From: JAGWBG01 sp034421095
GTDB taxonomy: Bacteria; Chloroflexota; Dehalococcoidia; Lucifugimonadales; JAGWBF01
Direction of reading: 5' to 3'
DNA length: 64,000 bases
NCBI GenBank assembly: GCA_034421095.1
Contig: DAOUKR010000004.1
Location: forward strand, 1-64,000
Below, in pieces: positions 1-8,490 of the stretch; positions within the stretch are counted from its first letter, which is position 1; each line of letters starts with the position of its first letter. Position numbers and translations under genes: made by a program. The notes under the pieces were generated by a model that saw only the letters and a list, made by a program, of their open reading frames with translations, made no database searches and was not told the DNA's origin.

Positions 1-764
1 GGTGTCTGGGAGGACGGGGAGCAACTGCGGTTGTGGCATGTGTTCAGCCGTCAGGGGGCCTTGGCTTTGGACCAGGTGCAGATCTCCGGGCATCTGGACG
101 AGCCTCGGGCCGCCCAGGAGTGGATGGATCAGGTTTCGGGCAGCGTTGCGGGGTTAAGGGTGCTGACCGGAGACAGCCTGTACGCCGACGCTGATTTGTG
201 CCAGGCCATAGTGGCTCAAGGGAAGGACTACTTGGTGAAGCTGAAAAAAACCGGCTGAGGCTTTATCAGGACGTGGAGTTGCTCTTTGCCGAGGCCGGGG
301 AACCAGCGCTTACGTCGGTGGGCAAGGGCCACGGCCGGCTGGAACGCCGTCGGGTCTGGGTGTCCGGGGAACTGGCCGGATACACGGGCTTTCCCGGGCT
401 GTCAACAGTGGTGATGGTGCGTCAGGAGACGGAGCATCTGGCAGAGGGCCGTCGCACGGAGAGTGTTCAGTACGGGGTGAGCAGTCTGACGGAACTGGAG
501 CCGGAGTGGGCTCTGGGGCTGTTGCGGGGCCACTGGAGCATTGAGAACCAGCACTTTCACGTCAAGGATGACAGCTTCAGGGAGGACCGCCAGGTGCTGG
601 GGCACCACCACAGCGGAGCGGTATTGAGTCTGCTGAGCAATGCATCCCTGGGCCTGCTCCGTGGGGAATGCCAGTTGTGGCGCAGCAAAGAGCCCCTGAC
701 CGGCCGCTCCCAGCGGCTGTGCGCCTGCCCCTCCATTGTCCTCCCTCCCATTGCACAACTTTGA
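1..764 (+). pseudogene. ISAs1-family DDE transposase, 5'-truncated by window edge and frameshifted
   Basis: The frame is open from base 1, so the start lies outside the window. Reading continues to a TGA at 256-258. The protein then resumes in the -1 frame and runs to 764. The switch occurs at a run of seven A (244-250). The upstream part has the second catalytic Asp context (LTGDSLYADADL) and ends in a 'YLVKLKK' strand. The downstream part has the family's C-terminal Glu motif (HWSIENQHFHVKDDSFRED). Joining the two gives a normal ISAs1/H-repeat transposase C-terminal half. I see a decayed insertion sequence. Programmed slippage at the A-run is possible but is not typical of this family. Confidence 0.8.
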
Positions 765-909
765 AAAGGCCCTGGTACGCGAGAAGTTGCCGGGACTCTT
801 GCACTTTCACCATAAAGCGGGCCGTAGTGAGAAAGAGAAGGCCTCCAGGAGACCGTGAACGTTTTCAAAATAACTGGTTTGCTTGAAGGGCAACATTATT
901 CCCGATATA

Positions 910-1285
910 ATGTCCAAGCAACAGGCAAAAGTCAATCACATGTGCGATGAATTGGTGCACTAGTCTTTGGCCTATGGATAAAGAGGGGCGATTCCACGAG
1001 GAAATAATCAGGATATACCGGAAAGCGATTGAGTTCGGATACCATCCCAATTACTTCCTCAGAATGGTGGCTGAGAGGGGAGGCATGGCAGCAGCCCAAT
1101 AGTTGCTCAACAGCAATAATCCATCCAGCGGATTCGAGCTCCTCCGACAGGAAGAGCGTCTCGACCTTTCGGTGGAGGCGCTAGCCCTCAAGGAGCCGTG
1201 GAAGACTTTGATCACACGTGAAGAGATGTCGGAAGCTCGCCGGCGCTTGGAAGATTTGGACTATCACCCTGAAGGAATGTCTTAA
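910..1285 (+). pseudogene. Broken small conserved hypothetical gene
   Basis: ATG at 910 opens 'MSKQQAKVNHMCDELVH' and hits TAG at 961-963. In the next frame 974-1285 reads on as an acidic, Leu/Arg-rich protein starting MDKEGRFHEEIIRIYRKA, with a further in-frame TAG at 1100-1102. The downstream part (SGFELLRQEERLDLSVEAL...EEMSEARRRLEDL) resembles a widespread ~100-residue bacterial protein of unknown function. A frame change plus a nonsense codon argue for a dead gene next to the decayed insertion sequence. No function is assigned. Confidence 0.55.
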
Positions 1286-1500
1286 GCGGTTGCAAGGGCC
1301 GCATCTTGCACAACCTCCTCGTCGTGCGATTCCCCGCCAGAACTGCCACCAGTGGTATCGCCACTCGTTCGCTCATTGAAGCTCGAACCACACGAATCCC
1401 AGTCAGTCGTCGTTACTTTGAACAGACTCATGGGCCTAAAGCCCACTAGCACCGGGGTCTTTAGTGTCGACCACAAAATTGCAGATGCGAATACCTAAGC

Positions 1501-1842
1501 AGTGATATTTTCTGGTGGCGGTATACCATCACATCGAATCTGCGCCGTCTGAATCCCACAGACGTAAGGAGATTTCCCATTCGGAAGTCCGTATTCGCTG
1601 ACCCCTACATTAGGGTGCTGGGCAAGAGATACCTAGAAGACATGGTACGTAATAGGATTCCGTTTGTCAGTCAACAGAAGCAAATTGGCCGTATAGAAAC
1701 ATAGCCTTTTGAGATTAGGAAATCCAAAGCGATCATTGATGAGATCGACAATGCTCTGGCGCACCACTATGGCTTCACAGATGAGAAGTTGGACTTCTTC
1801 ATCAACTATGACATTAAGTATCCCATGGTGCGGGAGGGGTAA
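1501..1842 (+). pseudogene. Remnant of Eco57I-like DNA methyltransferase C-terminus
   Basis: Frame 1 encodes FWWRYTITSNLRRLNPTDVRRFPI followed by a basic helical tail ending YDIKYPMVREG. An in-frame TAG lies at 1702-1704, and no open catalytic domain exists upstream. The 'ITSNLRRLNPTDVRRFPI' stretch and the 'R..I..EID..LA..YG' tail are typical of the specificity and C-terminal parts of type IIG/Eco57I-like adenine methyltransferases. The 5' part is missing, so this is a relic of a restriction-modification gene. It ends 2 bp before the next start codon, which suggests the two genes were once coupled. Confidence 0.5.
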
Positions 1843-1844
1843 TC

Positions 1845-2918
1845 GTGCGACGTCGTGAACCGCTCCTCTGGGTACACCAAGACCACAAGAGTGAGGTTCC
1901 CGAACGGCTTGAGACTGTCAAAAAGGCTGAAGGTCATAAAGGTCGTTGCCTCTTTGTGATTGACGAGGAGGGACACATTTGCCGCAAACAAGAAAACAAC
2001 AACTGCCACGTCATTCCGAAGTCTAAGGTCTTGGATCAGCTAAAGGACAACACAGGCAAAGTTCTCCAGCTTCGATGGGGAGTAAGAAAGTGGCAAGATT
2101 TCTTTATTAGCAGCAACGAGGCCAATCCAATCGATCTGAACACCGCCGATGCGTTCCATCCACAACGTGTAGGGACGGGAGATGCTTGCGTCGGGTGGTT
2201 TGCCTGCAAAGACCACGACAACGAATTTCATCCCATCGATGGCGAAGACTTGGATTTCAGCGATTATACCGTCCGATTTTTGATCGCCTATCGTGCGGCT
2301 CTGCATGCGGCCGACCTAGCCCGTGTAGGTGAGCGTTTGTTTGCATGGGACAAACAGTTTTTGAACAGCCCACATATGAAAATGCGAGCCGAATGGTCCA
2401 AGATAAGAGGCACCTTAAAGGTCGAGATTCCAAGGGCGCGATCCACCGCCACCAGGCTCGGTAAGATTTGGTATACTTGGAAAAAGTATGGAGAGTTCGA
2501 CCCCAATTTTATTTCCGGCCAAACGTTGTTTTTTCGTTCCCGATTGAAATTTGCCGCCTGCGTTTCTTACGGAAAAGGCCTCTTGGTAGTAGTGTATCCG
2601 GGCGAAGAAGACCAACACATGATGGGACTATTGAATTTGGCCGAAGATTCGGTTTCTGCGGAAGAAGACAAGCAAAGACTAGCTCAGATGGCTAATGATT
2701 CTCAGCGTAGCGACAACTGCGGGGTGGTTGTGCTCCAAGAGACAATGGCAAATGTGTTCGGCAACGTAGCGGCGTCGCCCGATTCTTACGACGGACTGTC
2801 TGAAGAAGAGAAGCAGGCAATACTAGAGGTGGTGCGTCGTTATTCCAGCGTTGATCAGATGGTGAAGGCCTTTCCCTCTCAACTGCCACAGTTTCGAGGT
2901 CGGGGCGGCAAACGCTGA
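1845..2918 (+). CDS. Conserved hypothetical protein with two Cys/His (zinc-ligand-like) clusters
   Basis: 357 residues from a GTG start, 2 bp after the methyltransferase remnant. Residues 46-58 contain C46, C54-H55 and the 'HVIPKS' turn. Residues 115-124 contain C115, C121 and H124 (CVGWFACKDHDNEF). Two Cys/His clusters around a 60-residue segment suggest one structural zinc site or an HNH-like knuckle; this is inference, and no complete nuclease motif is visible. Residues ~135-357 are helical and charged with no recognised domain and no membrane segment. Its position behind a methyltransferase tail and ahead of defence genes suggests a restriction or defence accessory. Function is unknown. 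Confidence 0.6.
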   Translation: MRRREPLLWVHQDHKSEVPERLETVKKAEGHKGRCLFVIDEEGHICRKQENNNCHVIPKSKVLDQLKDNTGKVLQLRWGVRKWQDFFISSNEANPIDLNTADAFHPQRVGTGDACVGWFACKDHDNEFHPIDGEDLDFSDYTVRFLIAYRAALHAADLARVGERLFAWDKQFLNSPHMKMRAEWSKIRGTLKVEIPRARSTATRLGKIWYTWKKYGEFDPNFISGQTLFFRSRLKFAACVSYGKGLLVVVYPGEEDQHMMGLLNLAEDSVSAEEDKQRLAQMANDSQRSDNCGVVVLQETMANVFGNVAASPDSYDGLSEEEKQAILEVVRRYSSVDQMVKAFPSQLPQFRGRGGKR

Positions 2919-3043
2919 TGAGGGTTTTAGTGGATACACTGGCTGCGACGGCGGTCTTCTGTTAGATTGTGCGGAAGAGGTAGCTGCTCCCCATCGGCAA
3001 CAGGAGTCGGCGGTAGGCAACTCATGGAAAAGGAGGCACAACC

Positions 3044-3277
3044 ATGCAAAAGGCGCTGCATATACGGACGACGGTACTGCCGGGAGGCAAGATAGAAATC
3101 GTGGACAAGGAGCTCCCTGTGGGAGAGTCCGTTGACGTGGTCATCAGCCAATCTCCAGCGTCAGAACGACGGTCCGCGGTTGACATTCTGGCCGAAGCGC
3201 CTGGTGGCCTGGTTTTCAAGACAGCAGCGGACGTGGCATCCTACTTGAAGGAAGAGAAGGAATCATGGGGCCGCTGA
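3044..3277 (+). CDS. Antitoxin of PIN-type toxin-antitoxin pair
   Basis: 77 residues. The N-terminal half is a short beta-rich segment (IRTTVLPGGKIEIVDKELPVGESVDVVI). The C-terminal half is an acidic tail (AVDILAEAPGGLVFKTAADVASYLKEEKESW) of the kind that wraps around PIN toxins. A good Shine-Dalgarno (AAAAGGAGG) precedes the ATG. The 3' end overlaps the PIN toxin gene by 13 bp, implying translational coupling. The family is a recurrent partner of VapC-like toxins. Its DNA-binding fold is not obvious, so the assignment rests on tail sequence and gene order. Confidence 0.75.
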   Translation: MQKALHIRTTVLPGGKIEIVDKELPVGESVDVVISQSPASERRSAVDILAEAPGGLVFKTAADVASYLKEEKESWGR

Positions 3278-3720
3278 TACTACCCACTGGCGGGTCGATC
3301 TACATCGACGCCAACGTGATTATCTACAGCGTAGAGCGTGTAGAGCCGTATCGCAGTCTGCTGGCCCCGATGTGGGAAGAGGCCAAGGCAGGCCGGTTCG
3401 CTCTGGCGAGTAGCGAGCTCGTCGCATTGGAGACCCTAATCAGACCTCTGCGGGACGGCAACGTGCTCCTTGAGATGCTGTTTAGGTCCGTCTTAGCCGC
3501 TGAGGAGATGAATCTCATTCCCGCGACCCTCGCGACGTGGGAAGACGCCGCCCGTATCCGCGCCGACACGGGTTTGGCGACTCCTGACGCACTCCACGCT
3601 GCGACAGCTCTGAGCACTGGCTGCGCGCTCTTCGTCACCAACGACACCGATTTTCACCGTATCGAGGGTTTGTCCATCGTTGTCCTCGACGATCTCCTTA
3701 CAGAGGAGAGCCCAGTGTAA
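3265..3720 (+). CDS. VapC-like PIN-domain ribonuclease toxin
   Basis: 151 residues. PIN-domain acidic residues are visible in order: IYIDANVIIY (first Asp, ~residue 15), SELVALETL (Glu), TPDALHAATAL (third Asp) and FVTNDTDF (fourth). PIN toxins are Mg-dependent RNases, typically cutting tRNA or rRNA, and are neutralised by the protein encoded just upstream. Length is usual for a full PIN domain. The stop codon overlaps the ATG of the following nucleotidyltransferase (TAATG at 3718-3722), so the toxin pair and the defence genes may be cotranscribed. Confidence 0.88.
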   Translation: MGPLILPTGGSIYIDANVIIYSVERVEPYRSLLAPMWEEAKAGRFALASSELVALETLIRPLRDGNVLLEMLFRSVLAAEEMNLIPATLATWEDAARIRADTGLATPDALHAATALSTGCALFVTNDTDFHRIEGLSIVVLDDLLTEESPV

Positions 3721-4559
3721 TGCCAGACGACAGCTTCAACAAATACTGCGAGGCCCCGCTCGTGCAGTACAAACGCAGAAACACGAAGGCTGTTACGAGA
3801 CACCTCAATGGTGTATGCGACATTCTCAGACATGAGGACGACCATGTAGTGCAGCCCAAGTTCGGCGGCTCGGTCCAAAAAAGCACTTACGTGACCGGCC
3901 TCAGTGACGTAGACGTGCTCTTGATAGTGAATCAGTCTTCACTCAAAAACAAACCTCCCTCGAAAGTCATAGCGTATGTGGCCGACACGATCGAACGGCG
4001 GCTTCCCAAGAATCCCGTGAGCAAGGGCAAACTGGCAGTAACGGTCGGCTACGCGGATAAGTCCGAAATCCAGATTCTACCGGCGATAAAGACCTGCAAC
4101 GGCTTCCGGATTGCCGATCCAGGAAGCACCAAGTGGAGCAACGTGGTGCATCCCGATCGCTTCGCCGAGAGGCTCATCAAAGTCAACAACGCAAGGAGTG
4201 GAAGGGTCGTACCTATAATCAAGCTTGCCAAGGCCCTGGCGGACTGCTTCATTACCCACGAGGACAGATAAATCAAGAGATACCACATGGAATCTCTGGC
4301 GGTCGGAGCCTTCAAAGACTATAAGGGCGAATTGGACCCGAGATCCATGCTCTTGCACTTCCTCGCATACTCGATGAAAGCGGTGATGAGTCCAATTCCT
4401 GACCCTACGGGGCAGTCCACATACGTAGACGAGTATCTAGGACCTATAGGCTCCAAACTCCGCAAAGGAGTCTCAACTCAGCTTGGACAGATCAGGGGCA
4501 AGGTCAACTCCTGCAAGACCAGAGGAGAATTCAACGACCTGTTCTGTATTGGGGCTTAG
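3720..4559 (+). pseudogene. CD-NTase (CBASS-type nucleotidyltransferase) split by an in-frame TAA
   Basis: One reading frame is interrupted only by TAA at 4269-4271. Residues 1-183 carry the nucleotidyltransferase core, with G49-G50-S51 and the metal-binding D63-x-D65 (SDVDVLLIV), then the 'EIQILPAI' strand. After the stop, the same frame continues IKRYHMESLAVGAFKDY...TGQSTYVDEYLG, the helical C-terminal half of this clade. CD-NTases make cyclic oligonucleotide signals in CBASS defence. A single substitution (AAA or CAA to TAA) explains the break. Either the gene is newly dead, the two halves assemble, or the codon is read through. The downstream half has an ATG at 4287 but no strong ribosome-binding site. 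Confidence 0.75.
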
Positions 4560-4574
4560 GGAGACGGGAGTGGC

Positions 4575-5156
4575 GTGGTGAACGTGGGACTTCTACCGAA
4601 AGTCAAGTCGAAGGGCAACCTCAATCTGCTCGACGAGTCGCTCACGGCCTTGTTCTGCTCCAACCGCTGCCCCGGCGATCTCATCCTGAAGACCTATGAC
4701 CTTGCCAGGGCCATGCGAGACGCTGGCGTGGCGGTTATCGGCGGCTTCCAGACGCCCATGGAGCGAGAATGCCTGCGTCTGCTGCTGCGGGGCACTCAGC
4801 CGGTTGTAGTCTGCCCAGCCCGCGGCATCCACAACATGCGCATCCCACGCGACTGGAGCTCCGCCCTAGACGGCGGCCGCCTGCTGGTCCTGTCGCCTTT
4901 CCCGGCCACAGCCCGAAGGCCGACGGTGGAGCTTGCCACCCAGCGCAACGACTTGGTGGCGGAACTTACTCAGCGGGTATTCATCGCCCACGCAGCACCC
5001 GGCAGCAAGACTGAAGCGTTCGCCTGCAAATTCGCTGAATCAGGCAAGCCTCTGCTTACACTGGACAGCCGTGCGAACGCGAACCTGATGGAAATGGGGG
5101 CTGAGGTCGCAAACACGGAACGAACTAATAGGGATTGGTGCACAAGTGAAAGCTAG
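4575..5156 (+). CDS. SLOG/DprA-like nucleotide-binding protein
   Basis: 193 residues from a GTG start with GGGAG five bases upstream, 15 bp after the CD-NTase frame. The sequence has a Rossmann-like alternation: ALFCSNRCPGDL, then AVIGGFQTPMERECLRLLLRG, then PVVVCPARGIHN, then FIAHAAPGSKTEAFACK. This is the pattern of the DprA/Smf-SLOG superfamily, which is predicted to bind nucleotides or nucleotide-derived signals. It lacks the DNA-binding N- and C-terminal extensions of housekeeping DprA (the real dprA begins at 63492). Next to a CD-NTase it could be the sensor or effector of the cyclic-nucleotide signal; that role is inference. Confidence 0.65.
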   Translation: MVNVGLLPKVKSKGNLNLLDESLTALFCSNRCPGDLILKTYDLARAMRDAGVAVIGGFQTPMERECLRLLLRGTQPVVVCPARGIHNMRIPRDWSSALDGGRLLVLSPFPATARRPTVELATQRNDLVAELTQRVFIAHAAPGSKTEAFACKFAESGKPLLTLDSRANANLMEMGAEVANTERTNRDWCTSES

Positions 5157-5191
5157 AAGGACGATAGTTCACTCTACTCTTAGGTTAGTCG

Positions 5192-6433
5192 ATGCAGAAT
5201 ACTACAATCCATAATCCAGATCGTTATATGGCGGACTTGCGTCAGATACTCTCGCAGGGCCGCAAGCGAATTGGGCTCCTAATCGGTGCAGGTGCTCCAA
5301 CTGCCGTTCGGATTGATGGAGACGGTCGCATAGTAGAGGATGGTGGTCATCCATTAGTCCATGATGTGACCGGTCTGACGGATGCAGTAGTGAGCGCATT
5401 GACCGAGGATGACAAGAGGGTAATTGAGATCCTAAAGTTGGAATTGAGCGGGATTATCAATATTGAAACCATTCTGACCCAAACCAGAAAACTCGCACAA
5501 GCAATCGGGAGTGCTAGCGTACACGGCTTGGATGCGAATGGCTACGCAGAAATGGCCCAACGCATTTGTGAGAAAATAGGAGCGCATGTAAATGCGGCTC
5601 TGCCACAGAGTCCTAACCCGTATTCTGAGGTTGCCTCGTGGATATCCGGTACGAGGCGGCTACACTCGATCGAGATATTCACGCCCAATTACGACCTTTT
5701 GGTTGAAGAAGCATTGGAGAGGGCGCACGCCCCTTACTTCGACGGCTTCAGCGGTTCATACAGACCATTCTTCGACGCTGCAAGTGTCTCCACCGATGTA
5801 CTTCCCCCACGTTGGACTCGCCTGTGGAAGCTTCACGGTTCTCTTGGATGGGAAGTCTCCGGTGATACGGTCGTCAGAACCGGAAGCAGAGCAGCAACGC
5901 AGCTCATCTACCCGGATCATCTAAAATACGATCAAGTTACGAGGCAGCCATACTCTGCCCTGTTCGAACGGCTACGCTCCTTCCTGACAAGTCCTGATAC
6001 ACTTCTGTTGTGCTCTGGCTTTTCATTCCTTGACGCCCACATTTGCGCTGTGCTCGAAGAAGCAATGACTGCAAACGCTCATTCTGCGATCTTTGCGTTT
6101 CAGTACAAGCCACTAGCTGAAGAAGAAGCAGTTGCGTCTATGGCGCGTTCACGTCCAAACCTGAGCGTCTACGCGCGTGACGGTGCAATCATCAGCGGAA
6201 TTGCTGGTCGGTGGGAGCCCGGTCAACCGCCGAGTGAAGAATGGGAGGCGATTAGGCACACATTCTGGAAACCCGCTTTGGGAAGCGGCGTCGGAGAATT
6301 TCTGCTTGGGGATTTCGCCAAGTTTGCAAGCTTCCTTGCGTTGACGCAGGTGCATAGGCTGGAAGACCCAAAGGAGGGCGTGGACGACGACAGTGATACT
6401 AGACCTGTTCCGCCCAACTCTCAGGAGGGCTGA
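5192..6433 (+). CDS. SIR2-family NADase, partner of HerA (Nezha-like defence)
   Basis: 413 residues. SIR2 features: the NAD-binding loop G32-A-G34-A-P36, N166-Y-D168 (FTPNYDLLVEEAL), the catalytic His215 in KLHGSLGW, and a late GFSFLDAHI motif near residue 280. No zinc ribbon is visible, as usual for bacterial defence SIR2 proteins, which deplete NAD on infection rather than deacetylate. The stop codon directly abuts the ATG of a HerA ATPase, which matches the SIR2-HerA (Nezha) anti-phage complex. The last ~30 residues are acidic and probably disordered. Confidence is high for family and context; biochemical activity is inferred. Confidence 0.88.
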   Translation: MQNTTIHNPDRYMADLRQILSQGRKRIGLLIGAGAPTAVRIDGDGRIVEDGGHPLVHDVTGLTDAVVSALTEDDKRVIEILKLELSGIINIETILTQTRKLAQAIGSASVHGLDANGYAEMAQRICEKIGAHVNAALPQSPNPYSEVASWISGTRRLHSIEIFTPNYDLLVEEALERAHAPYFDGFSGSYRPFFDAASVSTDVLPPRWTRLWKLHGSLGWEVSGDTVVRTGSRAATQLIYPDHLKYDQVTRQPYSALFERLRSFLTSPDTLLLCSGFSFLDAHICAVLEEAMTANAHSAIFAFQYKPLAEEEAVASMARSRPNLSVYARDGAIISGIAGRWEPGQPPSEEWEAIRHTFWKPALGSGVGEFLLGDFAKFASFLALTQVHRLEDPKEGVDDDSDTRPVPPNSQEG

Positions 6434-8266
6434 ATGCTGAGCCGTGATCCCACCTATCTTGGAATGATCGCAGCAGTGTCTGGTGCTGCGCTGAACATTC
6501 ACCTCGCTGAGTCAGTTGCATCTGGTTTGTCGATATTCAAAGGTCAAACCTACAAGGTTAGCCAGGTCGGCAGTTTCGTTAGGGTGCCACAAGGCTATCA
6601 AGACTTGTTTGGAGTTGTTTCCGAGGTCGGCGCAAACGCTGTTCCCGAAAACTTGGATTCGGTTGATGACACTGGTCGCTGGATGAAGGTCGAGCTAGTG
6701 GGAGAAGTTGTGGGCGGGACCTTCGAACGCGGTGTCAGCCAGTACCCAAACATCGGAGACTCAGTCCACCTGGCGGTTGAGGAGCATCTGCGCAAACTCT
6801 ATGATATTCGTGGGCAGGGTCACATCGTGATCGGGACACTTGCCAGCGCCGAGAGCATCGCAGCAAAGGTCGCCCTCAACGAGTTGGTAACCCGTCATTC
6901 CGCCGTGCTCGGGTCTACCGGGTCTGGAAAGTCAACGACTATCGCGAGTCTCTTGAGGGCCATAACAACCTCCAACTCCGATTCCGAGGAATACCCGAAC
7001 GCTCGGGTCCTGCTACTTGACATCCACGGCGAATATGCAGTGCCTCTGGCCGATGTTGCCCAAGTGTTCAGTGTTGAACCACAATATGACGAAGAGCGTT
7101 TGTTCATTCCATATTGGGCACTGGACAGTGATGACCTGCTCGATTTTTTGACTGGCGGATTGGAAGGCAACAGTGAGACAGCTTTTACAGACAAGATTTA
7201 TGAGCTTAAGCTGGCATCTCAGGACTCGCAGAGGTTTCCGGGTGTTGACTCCGGATCAATAACCGTCGACACTCCCATACCTTTCAGTCTCAAGAAGCTC
7301 TGGTACGATCTTATTGACTTTGAGATCACAACCTTTGAAGGACCGAACCGCGACCAACCGACCCAACAGAACCCTGGGGATGCTAACACTCTAACGCCAC
7401 CTACTTACAAACCTCATGCTATGGGTGCTGCTGGCCCATTCCTGAATCAACGGGCTGTCGGAATACAGCGTCCATTGAATCTGCTACGTTCGCGAGTGCT
7501 TGATCGTCGTTATGGCTTCCTGCTGCGCCCTGGACCCTGGGAGCCCGATCTTGATGGAAAGCCAACAAGAGACTTGGATGAACTCTTGGCCGGATGGTTA
7601 GGTGGAGAGAAGCCTATCACCATCCTTGACTTGTCCGGGATACCAAGCAGTGTACTTGAACGGCTGGTCGGTTCGATTCTGAAAATAGTCTATGAAGCGC
7701 TCTTTTGGAGTCGAGAGAAGTCGGAAGGTGGCATCAGCCGTCCCTTGCTGGTCGTGATGGAAGAAGCACATCGTTACTTGTCAGATAAATTGAATGGCAC
7801 AGCATCTGAGATAGTGCAAAGAATTGTGAAGGAAGGCAGGAAGTATGGAGTGGGCGCAATGGTGGTCAGCCAGCGGCCCTCGGAAGTGAATGAGACAATT
7901 CTATCGCAATGTGGTACTTTCTTTGCCCTTCGACTATCGAACCCATCTGACCGTTTGCGTGTGCAGGGAACGCTTCCAGACGGGCTTGTTGGCCTTCTCG
8001 ATGTGCTTCCAATCCTCCGAACTGGAGAAGCCATCGTTACTGGCGAGGCAGCGAAACTCCCTATGCGCTGCCGGGTAACCCTACCTGCCAAGGAACATAG
8101 GCCGCGTAGCGAGGATCCTGCCGTCAGTACCAATTGGGGTCTTGTGAGGCGAGAGGAAGGGTATGAACGAGTTGTGGCTTCATGGCGGGCTCAGAGTCCG
8201 CTTGCGGTGGCCGTTGACCCAGATATCACACGGACCCCTGTGGATGACGACTCTGCATACGAGTGA
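6434..8266 (+). CDS. HerA-like hexameric ATPase (SIR2-associated)
   Basis: 610 residues. The N-terminal ~110 residues form a beta-rich HAS-barrel-like domain. The Walker A motif GSTGSGKST is at 160-168, followed by LLLDIHGEYA. Walker B with the catalytic Glu443 is LLVVMEEAHRYL. The sensor and arginine-finger region is VVSQRPSEVNETILSQCGTFFALRLS. The domain order and length are those of HerA/DUF87 translocases. Start is the ATG touching the SIR2 stop, with AGGAGG upstream. In Nezha the ATPase ring assembles with SIR2 and licenses NADase or nuclease activity. No NurA nuclease gene is nearby, which supports a defence role over DNA-end resection. Confidence 0.9.
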   Translation: MLSRDPTYLGMIAAVSGAALNIHLAESVASGLSIFKGQTYKVSQVGSFVRVPQGYQDLFGVVSEVGANAVPENLDSVDDTGRWMKVELVGEVVGGTFERGVSQYPNIGDSVHLAVEEHLRKLYDIRGQGHIVIGTLASAESIAAKVALNELVTRHSAVLGSTGSGKSTTIASLLRAITTSNSDSEEYPNARVLLLDIHGEYAVPLADVAQVFSVEPQYDEERLFIPYWALDSDDLLDFLTGGLEGNSETAFTDKIYELKLASQDSQRFPGVDSGSITVDTPIPFSLKKLWYDLIDFEITTFEGPNRDQPTQQNPGDANTLTPPTYKPHAMGAAGPFLNQRAVGIQRPLNLLRSRVLDRRYGFLLRPGPWEPDLDGKPTRDLDELLAGWLGGEKPITILDLSGIPSSVLERLVGSILKIVYEALFWSREKSEGGISRPLLVVMEEAHRYLSDKLNGTASEIVQRIVKEGRKYGVGAMVVSQRPSEVNETILSQCGTFFALRLSNPSDRLRVQGTLPDGLVGLLDVLPILRTGEAIVTGEAAKLPMRCRVTLPAKEHRPRSEDPAVSTNWGLVRREEGYERVVASWRAQSPLAVAVDPDITRTPVDDDSAYE

Positions 8267-8277
8267 GGAGGGGCCAG

Positions 8278-8490
8278 ATGGACAGACATCAAGTGGCATC
8301 GTCAAACATTAGGGCAATAGGCTATGACCCTACGACACAGACCTTGGAGGTCGAATTCCTGAGTGGATGGGTTTACCAGTACTATGGGGTTCCAGAGTTT
8401 CTGCATGAGCAGATAATGCAGGCGTCATCCAAGGGGCAATTCCTCAACCAGTACATCAAGAATGCCTATCCGTATTCGCGAGTGGGATAG
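8278..8490 (+). CDS. KTSC-domain small protein
   Basis: 70 residues starting MDRHQVASSNIRAIGYDP, chosen over an upstream in-frame ATG because GAGGAGG lies 6 bases before 8278. The whole protein is one KTSC domain: SSNIRAIGYD, TLEVEFLSGWVYQYYGVP, ASSKGQFLNQYIKNAYPYSRV. KTSC occurs alone or at the C-terminus of some lysyl-tRNA synthetases and phage proteins and is thought to bind nucleic acid. It follows herA by 11 bp and is the last gene of the run, so it may be a third component or modulator of the SIR2-HerA system. That link is inference. Confidence 0.8.
   Translation: MDRHQVASSNIRAIGYDPTTQTLEVEFLSGWVYQYYGVPEFLHEQIMQASSKGQFLNQYIKNAYPYSRVG

Noticed and set aside
4575..5156. Second dprA gene for transformation
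   Set aside because: It is shorter, lacks the GLARGID signature and flanking domains, and sits by a CD-NTase; better read as a SLOG defence protein.
6434..8266. HerA-NurA DNA-end resection pair
   Set aside because: No NurA-like nuclease is adjacent; the neighbour is a SIR2 protein, as in SIR2-HerA defence.
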